Positions 6,541 to 11,662 of a stretch of DNA of 12,707 nucleotides are shown here, one piece after another. Source of the DNA: an uncultured Eubacteriales bacterium. GTDB taxonomy: Bacteria > Bacillota > Clostridia > Oscillospirales > CAG-272. Each line of letters starts with the position of its first letter. The stretch's first letter is position 1. The notes beneath the pieces were generated by a model, which did not search any database, was not told the origin of the DNA, and was given only the letters and a program-made list of their open reading frames with translations. The stretch spans positions 1-12,707 of the forward strand of contig USGH01000048.1 in assembly GCA_900554225.1 (NCBI GenBank). The letters are read 5' to 3'. Made by a program: the position numbers and the translations under genes.

Positions 6541-6947
6541 ACCTGTTCTGCCTCCTTTTCCCGGCCGCTGTTTTCCGTCCTCTGCCATGCTCTCTCTGCG
6601 GCAAGAGCAAATTCCGCTGCCGTTATCCCCGTACCGTGTGCTTCCACAGCGATCGCGGCAAGCTTTTCCTCCATTTTGGCAAGCTGTCTGTTCCGCAGCT
6701 CTTCCGTTTCCGACAGCACCACGCTGCCTCTGCCGGGTAAGGTCAGAATGACGCCTTCCGTTTCGAGGATGTTGTACGCCTTCTGAATCGTGTTCGGGTT
6801 GATCCCCAGCTCCTTTGCCAGATTGCGCACGGACGGCAGCTTTTCGCCGGGTGTGATCGCGCCGCTCAAAATGGATTGCCGCACACTGTCGATGATCTGT
6901 TCATAGAGCTGCTTGCGCGAACGGTAATCCACGGTAATGCACGTCAT
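6537..6947 (-). CDS. GntR-family transcriptional regulator, YtrA subfamily
   Basis: At 136 residues it has the short YtrA-subfamily length: a winged helix-turn-helix plus a small C-terminal dimerisation region. The DNA-binding domain is at about residues 10-78 (QLYEQIIDSVRQSILSGA, GEKLPSVRNLAKELGINPNTIQKAY, then the wing ILTLPGRGSVV). The C-terminal helices (86-136) lack a ligand-binding FCD or UTRA domain. YtrA proteins repress their own operon, which usually encodes an ABC transporter; this arrangement holds here. The ATG at 6947 has AGGAG 6 nt upstream. An operator-like inverted repeat lies over the predicted transcript start at 6988-7012. The stop codon overlaps the ATPase start. What signal relieves repression is not evident. 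Confidence 0.93.
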   Translation of the reverse strand: MTCITVDYRSRKQLYEQIIDSVRQSILSGAITPGEKLPSVRNLAKELGINPNTIQKAYNILETEGVILTLPGRGSVVLSETEELRNRQLAKMEEKLAAIAVEAHGTGITAAEFALAAERAWQRTENSGREKEAEQV

Positions 6948-6960
6948 GGACTCTCTCCTC

Positions 6961-7005
6961 TCTGTATTATTCGTATTATTCGTATTATCTGTACTATCTG
7001 TATTA
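6961..7005. repeat. Five tandem 9-bp repeats in the gntR 5' UTR
   Basis: Five consecutive 9-bp units start at 6961, 6970, 6979, 6988 and 6997. All fit TNYGTAYTA on the plus strand: two begin TTC, three begin TCT, and one has C instead of T at position 7. They fill the space between the gntR promoter and its ribosome binding site and overlap the operator-like palindrome. Units 2 and 3 are identical, as are units 1 and 5. Confidence 0.9.
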
Positions 7006-7012
7006 GTACACT
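6988..7012. promoter_or_regulatory. YtrA-type operator
   Basis: On the minus strand AGTGTA (7012-7007) is followed by 13 bp and then TACAGA (6993-6988). This resembles AGTGTA-N13-TACACT, the B. subtilis YtrA site as I recall it. Within it GTACTA and TAGTAC (6991-6996, 7004-7009) form a perfect inverted repeat with a 7-bp centre. The site lies just downstream of the -10 and covers the predicted transcript start, a good place for repression. Confidence 0.7.
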
Positions 7013-7015
7013 TGA

Positions 7016-7044
7016 ATTATAGCACAAACCACCCGCGTTGTCAA
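7016..7044 (-). promoter_or_regulatory. Sigma-A promoter of the gntR-ABC operon
   Basis: TTGACA (7044-7039), a 17-bp spacer and TATAAT (7021-7016) give a consensus promoter. The predicted start near 7009 falls inside the operator-like palindrome, so a strong promoter appears to be held off by the encoded repressor. Confidence 0.88.
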
Positions 7045-7114
7045 CCCGTTTTCAAAAAAATCCTCCGGGGTTTTGGTTTTATCCGGCAGACAGCGGGAAT
7101 TTTTGCGATTTCTC

Positions 7115-7143
7115 TTGCATTTTCGCCGCCATACTGCTATACT
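7115..7143 (+). promoter_or_regulatory. Sigma-A promoter of the UroD-like gene
   Basis: TTGCAT (7115-7120), a 17-bp spacer and TATACT (7138-7143) face away from the gntR promoter. The start would be near 7150, leaving a leader of about 114 nt to the chosen ATG. No riboswitch was recognised in that leader. Confidence 0.7.
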
Positions 7144-7263
7144 ATGGCAAGGAAGGCTATGACCTCAGGTTGTTTTTGTGCCAAAAAGTTATGTGTCTGC
7201 GCCTTTTCATGCATAAACGCGATGGATACAGAGCATTCCAAAATACCGACAGAGGAGTCGTAC

Positions 7264-7947
7264 ATGGTACCGGACGTACACAATTTTCTTCGCATTCTCA
7301 CCACCACGGAGCCCGGACCGCCGGTTCTATTCGCGCCGTTTGTCTCGCAGTATCTGACCGAACAGCTCATTTGGCGGCGCGGCATCCACCTCTGGCAAAC
7401 ACCGCAGTCCTATATCGATACGCTGACCTCGCTCCGTGAACGCACCTATGCCGATGTGGTGATCGTGGACGCACGTCTCTTTCCCGATCAGATGCGGGAA
7501 TACGCCGATGCCATGGAACGCTTTGCCGACGATGGGATCCGGTATGTGCCACTATGCGCCACTCCGGCACAGGCGCGGTATTTTGATACCGTGGAGGCGG
7601 TCTGCGCAATCGGGATGTACGGGGAGATACATAGGGGAAGGTTGCCGGTGATCGCCATGGAGCATACTCTCTCCGCGGCAATCGATGCGGGATGCGCGGG
7701 CTGGTACTGCCGGGATGGCGCATTGGAACGGCACTGGGACGACGCGCACGACAAAATCGCGATTCTCGGCGGACTGGGGGAGGATTGGGTATGCGCCGCC
7801 TCTCCGGCTGCCATCCACCACCGTGCAGAGGACTGCTTCCGCCATACCGCGAATGTCCGCATGGCAATCGGCTCCGGCGGTATGCTCTCGGATACGGCGT
7901 ATCTCTCGCTCATTTCTCTGCTCGGCATCTACAGACGGTACCGATAA
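7264..7947 (+). CDS. Small uroporphyrinogen decarboxylase-fold-like protein of unknown function
   Basis: The 227-residue protein has no close family I can name. Its C-terminal part (about 163-227) reads like the end of the UroD/corrinoid methyltransferase superfamily: DKIAILGGL, a short helix, SPAAI, then IGSGGMLSDTAYLSLISLLGIY, resembling ILGGID, TPEEI and the glycine-rich final strand and helix of that fold. It is shorter than the usual 330-380 residues. The H-x-C zinc site of methylcobamide methyltransferases and the PVWxMRQAGR motif of true UroD are absent, so catalysis is doubtful. The chosen ATG has AGGAG 6 nt upstream. The frame is open further upstream to 6937, but an ATG at 7144 falls directly after the -10 box and one at 7222 lacks a binding site. 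It is monocistronic and divergent from gntR. Confidence 0.5.
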   Translation: MVPDVHNFLRILTTTEPGPPVLFAPFVSQYLTEQLIWRRGIHLWQTPQSYIDTLTSLRERTYADVVIVDARLFPDQMREYADAMERFADDGIRYVPLCATPAQARYFDTVEAVCAIGMYGEIHRGRLPVIAMEHTLSAAIDAGCAGWYCRDGALERHWDDAHDKIAILGGLGEDWVCAASPAAIHHRAEDCFRHTANVRMAIGSGGMLSDTAYLSLISLLGIYRRYR

Positions 7948-8066
7948 CGGCTGCAACCAGAAAATCCGAAAAGCGCAGGATGCGCCGAAAAACGCGAATA
8001 TATATACGTCGTGGCACAAAAGCAAACCAAAAGCAGAGTCTTTCTGAATTATTCACAAAATCCCTC

Positions 8067-8095
8067 TTGCATCCGGCGATGGGATAGCGTATAAT
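8067..8095 (+). promoter_or_regulatory. Sigma-A promoter of the yajC operon
   Basis: TTGCAT (8067-8072), a 17-bp spacer and a perfect TATAAT (8090-8095) lie 41 bp before the yajC ATG. No clear terminator was seen between 7947 and this promoter. Confidence 0.82.
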
Positions 8096-8136
8096 TTGCT
8101 GGTGAACAATCCAAAGTATGTAAAGGAGGCTGCCCT

Positions 8137-8460
8137 ATGATTTTTCTTGAAGCTGCTGCCGATCAGAGCGGACTGAATTCCGCAAACGCGATCACCACCA
8201 TTGTGATGCTGGTCGCCATGGTCGCGATCTTCTACTTCTTCATGTATCGCCCGCAGAAAAAGCAGGAGAAGGAAGAATCCGCCATGCGCAATAACCTGCA
8301 GGTCGGCGACGAAATCACCACCATTGGCGGGATCATCGGCAAGATCGTATCCATCAAGGACGAAACCGTGCTGATCGAAACGAGCAACGAACGGAACAAG
8401 ATCCGTATCCTGCGCACCGCGGTTCGGAAAGTGGATGTCCACGCGGAAGACGCAGACTAA
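8137..8460 (+). CDS. yajC: Preprotein translocase subunit YajC
   Basis: YajC is a small membrane partner of the SecDF complex that assists Sec-dependent export. The 107-residue protein fits the family in size and layout: a short N-terminus, one transmembrane helix at about residues 18-37 (AITTIVMLVAMVAIFYFFMY), the hallmark RPQKKQEKE directly after it, and a cytoplasmic beta-rich domain with NNLQVGDEITTIGGIIGKIVSIKDETVLIET. The ATG at 8137 has AAAGGAGG 7 nt upstream, an optimal site. A promoter lies just upstream. It is followed by a membrane protein gene of the TIGR04086 type, a neighbour commonly seen in Clostridia. secD and secF are not in the window. Confidence 0.96.
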   Translation: MIFLEAAADQSGLNSANAITTIVMLVAMVAIFYFFMYRPQKKQEKEESAMRNNLQVGDEITTIGGIIGKIVSIKDETVLIETSNERNKIRILRTAVRKVDVHAEDAD

Positions 8461-8477
8461 AAACGCATACTGTACGG

Positions 8478-8533
8478 ATCCTCCGAATAGAGTGAAGTAG
8501 ATCCCCGCCCGGGGTACTTTCTCATCGGAGGAT
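8478..8533 (+). promoter_or_regulatory. Long intercistronic hairpin that buries the downstream Shine-Dalgarno
   Basis: ATCCTCCGA (8478-8486) pairs perfectly with TCGGAGGAT (8525-8533). Inside, GAG/CTC, AAGTA (8495-8499)/TACTT (8515-8519) and CCCC (8503-8506)/GGGG (8511-8514) continue the stem, closed by a 4-nt loop. The right arm contains GGAGG, the ribosome binding site of the next gene. A short TTTT follows, so weak termination is also possible. It starts 18 nt after the yajC stop. Confidence 0.72.
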
Positions 8534-8541
8534 TTTACCTT

Positions 8542-8994
8542 ATGGAGCATACCAAAGACAAGCCAACCCTTGCCGTGCTGTTTTTCAGTGCCGTGCGCGC
8601 GCAGATTGTGATGTTTCTGACGGGACTCGTCCTGCTGCTGCTGTTCTGCACCATTGCATACTCCCTTGCCGATCCGGACACCGTTACCGTACCGCTATCC
8701 CTTGCCGCACTCTTCGCCGGAGGATTGGCGGGCGGGATTGCGGCGGTCCGATTTTCCGGAGACGGAATACTATCCGGCTGGCTGTCGGGCGTAATGAGCG
8801 CACTGCTTCTATGGCTGCTCTCGTTCCTGCCCATCCAGACGGCATCCGGCACATCCCATTTCGCACTTGTCCCGGAAACGATTCTCTTTCTCTGCCTGCC
8901 GCTTTCCTCCCTCATCGGTGCTGTGATCGGCAGAAAACGGGGCAAAGCGCACAATGCGGCAAAGCCTAAGAATCGGATACGAAAACATACATGA
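8542..8994 (+). CDS. TIGR04086-like four-helix membrane protein
   Basis: The 150-residue protein has four hydrophobic segments, at about residues 9-22 continuing to 45, 50-68, 75-96 and 110-134, and a basic C-terminal tail (GRKRGKAHNAAKPKNRIRKHT). Internal AALFAGGLAGGIAAVRFSGDGILSGWLSGVMSALLLWLL and a final SLIGAVIGRKRGK fit the TIGR04086 (YrzE-like) family of small Clostridia membrane proteins, which commonly lies beside yajC and the SCIFF peptide and maturase genes. The function is unknown. The ATG at 8542 follows GGAGG by 10 nt, and that site is part of a strong hairpin. It lies in the yajC operon, 76 bp ahead of the next gene. Size, topology and neighbourhood support the call more than any single motif. 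Confidence 0.75.
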   Translation: MEHTKDKPTLAVLFFSAVRAQIVMFLTGLVLLLLFCTIAYSLADPDTVTVPLSLAALFAGGLAGGIAAVRFSGDGILSGWLSGVMSALLLWLLSFLPIQTASGTSHFALVPETILFLCLPLSSLIGAVIGRKRGKAHNAAKPKNRIRKHT

Positions 8995-9070
8995 CAGAAA
9001 TACGCTCCGCATTCCAGAGATCCACTGCATGGGGGATCCGGTAAATGCGGAGGAGACAGGAGAAATCACG

Positions 9071-9970
9071 ATGATACGAATCAAACAAAACGGAATACGT
9101 GCGGTCATTCATCCGCAGACCGGGATTGTGACGCTGTGCGACGCGCTGACATTCTCGCTGTTGGACGCGCTCACCCCGCCCTTTTCGGAGGAATTTCCGA
9201 TGGGACTGCGCTATTCCTTCGCGAAATACGACAGTGCCGATCTGAAACGGGCATATGCGCTGGTGAAGGAAATCTACGCCGCTGACCAAGAGAGTCCGAT
9301 CGACCTGTCTGTCCGCACTTCCGTCACCCTTTCCGCCGTGGCGTTATCCGACTGCGAGATGCTGAAAGCGCCTGCGGCTCCCTGTCCGGACGGTTTTGTC
9401 TGCACCGTGATCGCGAAGGATGCCGCGGAAATCGATCTGGCCGCACCGTTTTTCGAGAAGGTACACACCAATCATCCGTCGATCCGGCTGGAGCTGCGTT
9501 GTCCGAGTGATTTTCCCTATACGGCACTGCCCGTGGATCGGGTGTATCTCGAATGCGGAGACAGCGGCAATGTGACAAAGCTGCTGCCGCTGGCATCGCA
9601 CGTGATCCTCTCCTGCACCTGCGGCGCAGATCTTATCCCGGAGGCGGATCGGCTGTACAAGCTCGGTTACAGGCGTTTTTCGCTCCTGCCGACGGATGCC
9701 TATGACAGAGCAGCGTTTGTTGCCGACGCGGAAAAGCTGACCCGGGAATGGATCCGTATCGAACGGAATGATCCGGACGCACGTTTTGTACCGTTCACGT
9801 TTGCCGAGGTTCAGCCAGGATTCTGCGGCGATACGGTCCCGACGGATACGCTGCCGGGCTATTTCCAGAATGCCGGACTCCTGTCGCACATCACACCCGT
9901 CACACAGGATCCCGTTGTACTCGCCAAATGCGCGGAATGCGCCATCGTATTGCAGGCACAACGGAAATAA
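9071..9970 (+). CDS. SCIFF-maturase-like protein without a radical SAM cluster motif
   Basis: The 299-residue protein begins MIRIKQNGIRAVIHPQTG, and residues 1-70 resemble the PqqD-like peptide-recognition (RRE) domain opening the SCIFF radical SAM maturase (TIGR03974): a beta-strand start, a TGIVTLCD turn, LTFSLLDAL, then a helix AYALVKEIY. Residues 188-252 (IPEADRLYKLGYRRFSLLP, AEKLTREWIRI, FVPFTFAEVQPGFC) resemble that enzyme's region between the radical SAM and SPASM domains. The CX3CX2C motif that binds the catalytic cluster is absent, as is a Cys-rich SPASM tail; only CTC (182-184) and CAEC (287-290) remain. The protein is roughly two thirds of the usual 450 residues. The ATG at 9071 has GGAG 8 nt upstream. 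The yajC/TIGR04086 context matches the maturase's usual place. It is either a decayed or a repurposed relative. Confidence 0.5.
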   Translation: MIRIKQNGIRAVIHPQTGIVTLCDALTFSLLDALTPPFSEEFPMGLRYSFAKYDSADLKRAYALVKEIYAADQESPIDLSVRTSVTLSAVALSDCEMLKAPAAPCPDGFVCTVIAKDAAEIDLAAPFFEKVHTNHPSIRLELRCPSDFPYTALPVDRVYLECGDSGNVTKLLPLASHVILSCTCGADLIPEADRLYKLGYRRFSLLPTDAYDRAAFVADAEKLTREWIRIERNDPDARFVPFTFAEVQPGFCGDTVPTDTLPGYFQNAGLLSHITPVTQDPVVLAKCAECAIVLQAQRK

Positions 9971-9989
9971 GCCTCCCTATGCATATAGA

Positions 9990-10034
9990 AAGCTTCCCGA
10001 TCTGTTACGACTGCGGATCGGGAAGCTTCTTTTT
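9990..10034 (+). terminator. Terminator of the yajC operon
   Basis: AAGCTTCCCGATC (9990-10002) and GATCGGGAAGCTT (10016-10028) form a 13-bp perfect stem with a 13-nt loop. The tail is C followed by five Ts. It starts 20 bp after the stop of the 299-residue gene. Confidence 0.93.
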
Positions 10035-10077
10035 GCACGATTTTTCGAAAAACGCAGGATTTTTTCGTACAAAGGTA

Positions 10078-10106
10078 TTGACAAGCATCGTCGATTGTGG
10101 TATAAT
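10078..10106 (+). promoter_or_regulatory. Promoter of tRNA-Leu
   Basis: TTGACA (10078-10083), a 17-bp spacer and TATAAT (10101-10106) are perfect consensus elements 33 bp ahead of the mature tRNA 5' end. Confidence 0.9.
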
Positions 10107-10138
10107 AATATCGTTGATGTGAGATATACATCCGATGT

Positions 10139-10222
10139 GCGGGCATGGCGGAATTGGCAGACGCGCTAGATTCAGGTTCTAGTGAAAGCAATTTCATGGA
10201 GGTTCAAGTCCTCTTGCCCGCA
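10139..10222 (+). tRNA. tRNA-Leu (anticodon CAG)
   Basis: The acceptor stem GCGGGCA (10139-10145) pairs with TGCCCGC (10215-10221), with A as discriminator at 10222. The anticodon stem CTAGA/TCTAG encloses TTCAGGT, giving anticodon CAG at 10173-10175, which reads CUG. The long variable arm TGAAA-GCA-TTTCA marks a class II tRNA, and the T-arm contains GGTTCAAGTCC. CCA is not encoded and must be added after transcription. It has its own promoter and terminator and is not part of a tRNA cluster. Confidence 0.96.
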
Positions 10223-10225
10223 TCG

Positions 10226-10260
10226 AAATCCGAGCTTTGGAAACAAGGTTCGGATTTTTT
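10226..10260 (+). terminator. Terminator of tRNA-Leu
   Basis: AAATCCGA (10226-10233) pairs with TCGGATTT (10250-10257). An inner CTTTG/CAAGG stem is closed by GAAA. A run of Ts continues past the stem. It begins 4 bp after the mature tRNA end. Confidence 0.93.
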
Positions 10261-10284
10261 TATTTTCTTTCTTGTTTTTAGATA

Positions 10285-10324
10285 GAAAAATCGGACAATG
10301 CCGTTTGGTATTGTCCGATTTTCG
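10285..10324 (-). terminator. Terminator downstream of the CD1247-like gene (bidirectional)
   Basis: A 13-bp perfect stem (ATTGTCCGATTTT at 10310-10322 with AAAATCGGACAAT at 10287-10299) has T-runs in both directions. It lies 15 bp beyond the CD1247-like stop on the minus strand and between convergent transcripts. It thus ends the efp-side operon and backs up the tRNA terminator. Confidence 0.88.
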
Positions 10325-10339
10325 TTTGGCTATAGGGGA

Positions 10340-10834
10340 TTACAGATCCTTTTCCTCGTCGAGATCCTCTTCGTCATCCAGAAGCGGCTTCTGACAAGCG
10401 GGACAGAGAATGTCTTCCGGGTTTACGGAATCGTCAAAATAGACCTTTTCGCCGCAGTGAGGGCACATTGCACAGTAGAACTCGCCATCGTCCTCATCGT
10501 CGTCGTCATCCGCGTCATCGTGGCAATGACCGCCACAGCAGCAGCAATCGTCATCGTCACAATCGTCGTCATCGTCATCGCAGTCGTCACAGCCGCAGCC
10601 GCAATCGTCTTCGTCGCCGTAGACAAATTCCTCGACCTCGCCCAGATCCTCATCGATTTCCTCGATATAGTCGTGGAGGGTTTCGGTGTTTTTCTCCAGC
10701 GTTTCGATTTCGCCTGCCATCTGCTCGATAATGCCACAGAGTGCTTTGATGACCTTATTTTCCGGCTTGGTCTCGTCGAGATTCAGCCCTTCTGTCAAGC
10801 CCTTGATATAGGCACTGTATTCCTTCGTCGTCAT
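10340..10834 (-). CDS. CD1247-type protein: helical N-terminus, Asp/Cys-rich centre, C-terminal zinc ribbon
   Basis: The 164-residue protein resembles a conserved Clostridia family named after Clostridioides difficile CD1247. Residues 1-72 are mainly helical and acidic (YIKGLTEGLNLDE, then a coiled-coil-like stretch ending EIDEDLGEVEEFVYGDED). Residues 74-118 consist almost only of Asp and Cys with a few Gly and His, including a run of four cysteines. Residues 121-148 form a zinc-ribbon-like module with CPHC and CPAC 17 residues apart. The tail is acidic again. The function is unknown; metal binding is plausible from composition. The start at 10834 is chosen for AAAGGAG 8 nt upstream; an in-frame ATG 48 bp earlier has none. 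It lies 88 bp after efp, with no convincing promoter between, so the two are probably co-transcribed. The low-complexity codons are mostly GAT/GAC and TGC/TGT. Confidence 0.8.
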   Translation of the reverse strand: MTTKEYSAYIKGLTEGLNLDETKPENKVIKALCGIIEQMAGEIETLEKNTETLHDYIEEIDEDLGEVEEFVYGDEDDCGCGCDDCDDDDDDCDDDDCCCCGGHCHDDADDDDDEDDGEFYCAMCPHCGEKVYFDDSVNPEDILCPACQKPLLDDEEDLDEEKDL

Positions 10835-10922
10835 AATAATATCTCCTTTCTGATAGGACAGCATTATGACAAAGCCGTGCACGGCATCCGGTATGGATCC
10901 CGCCGCAGCTTATCATCGGTTG

Positions 10923-11480
10923 TTATGCGCGCTCCAGATACTCGCCGGTTCTGGTGTCAATACGAACCATGTCGCCCTGGTTGATGAAGAGCGGCACACG
11001 GATCACAGCACCGGTCTCCAGAGTCGCGTTCTTGGTGGCACCGGTAGCGGTATCACCGCGCACGCCGGGTTCACAATCCGCGATCTCAAGCTCTACGAAC
11101 ATCGGGGGCTCTACTGCGAATACCTTATCCTTGTAGGAGTTGATCTTGCAGGTCATTTCTTCCTTGACAAACTTCAGGCTGTCACCGATGATGTCTTTTC
11201 CAAGCGGAACCTGCTCAAAGGTCTCGGTGTCCATGAAGTAATACAGATCGCCGTCGTTGTAGAGATACTGCATTTCCTTCCGGTCGATACGTGCATCCTG
11301 ATACTTATCGGTGGGGGAGAAGGTCTTTTCCACAACGGCACCGGTGATGACGTTGCGCAGCTTGGTACGAACGAACGCTGCACCCTTACCCGGCTTTACG
11401 TGCTGGAATTCGATGACCTGCATAACCTGACCGTCCATATCGAACGTGATACCGTTTTTGAAATCGCCTGCTACTACCAT
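10923..11480 (-). CDS. efp: Elongation factor P
   Basis: EF-P binds the ribosome between the P and E sites and relieves stalling at consecutive prolines. The 185-residue length is standard. The N-terminal domain opens VVAGDFKNGITFDMDGQ and carries HVKPGKGAAFVRTKL, in which Lys32 is the residue whose side chain reaches the peptidyl-transferase centre and is modified in some species. The middle OB domain includes MQYLYNDGDLYYFMDTETFEQ. The C-terminal domain ends with the signature FINQGDMVRIDTRTGEYLERA. No modification enzyme gene is visible in the window. The start at 11480 fits the conserved N-terminus, but the nearest strong Shine-Dalgarno is 36 nt upstream across a small hairpin; only a weak GAG lies at the normal distance. 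It has its own promoter and is followed by the CD1247-like gene. Confidence 0.97.
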   Translation of the reverse strand: MVVAGDFKNGITFDMDGQVMQVIEFQHVKPGKGAAFVRTKLRNVITGAVVEKTFSPTDKYQDARIDRKEMQYLYNDGDLYYFMDTETFEQVPLGKDIIGDSLKFVKEEMTCKINSYKDKVFAVEPPMFVELEIADCEPGVRGDTATGATKNATLETGAVIRVPLFINQGDMVRIDTRTGEYLERA

Positions 11481-11492
11481 ATTTGTTTTCTC

Positions 11493-11523
11493 TATCCCCG
11501 TGCAGATGGGGATAAGCTCCTTT
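11493..11523 (-). promoter_or_regulatory. efp leader: Shine-Dalgarno separated from the start by a hairpin
   Basis: AAAGGAG (11523-11517) is a good ribosome binding sequence but ends 36 nt before the efp ATG. Between them TATCCCC (11514-11508) and GGGGATA (11499-11493) form a 7-bp stem with an 8-nt loop. If folded, the hairpin would leave about 14 unpaired nt between binding site and start codon. Confidence 0.55.
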
Positions 11524-11552
11524 CCTCTTGTTCCGTCACAAATTTACACTTT

Positions 11553-11581
11553 ATTATACACGAAAACGGCGCGTTTTGCAA
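11553..11581 (-). promoter_or_regulatory. Sigma-A promoter of efp
   Basis: TTGCAA (11581-11576), a 17-bp spacer and TATAAT (11558-11553) predict a start near 11546 and a leader of about 65 nt. Confidence 0.82.
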
Positions 11582-11662
11582 TATGTTTCGGGAACTTTTT
11601 TCCGATTTTTTTCGTTTGATCCCGTATATACGTACCGCATTCCGGGAAAACGGCTATACTCG

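Noticed and set aside
6541..6588. ATG at 6588 as the start of the ABC ATPase
   Set aside because: It would overlap gntR by 52 bp. The ATG at 6540 has a strong AAAGGAGG and an ATGA overlap, and begins with the conserved MIRAESISKTF.
6961..7005. CRISPR-like array
   Set aside because: The units are 9 bp and directly adjoining with no spacers, and there are no cas genes. They are a simple tandem repeat.
6937..7263. Upstream extension of the UroD-like frame to 6937
   Set aside because: It would run through the gntR operator and promoter and through its own promoter. The codons there give low-quality sequence, and the first ATG with a ribosome binding site is at 7264.
7150..7263. Riboswitch in the leader of the UroD-like gene
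   Set aside because: No conserved cobalamin, SAM or other riboswitch core could be recognised, and no terminator hairpin lies in the leader.
8995..9070. Possible SCIFF peptide gene between the TIGR04086-like and maturase-like genes
   Set aside because: The gap is too short and no Cys-rich frame is present in it on either strand.
10298..10984. A 228-residue plus-strand frame with a very hydrophobic Val/Ile/Ala stretch
   Set aside because: The apparent membrane segment is the complement of the Asp codons of the CD1247-like gene. It crosses a terminator and has no start signal.
11582..11662. Terminator for the glycoside hydrolase gene
   Set aside because: A CCCG/CGGG pairing exists, but on the minus strand it is followed by an A-rich, not T-rich, stretch.
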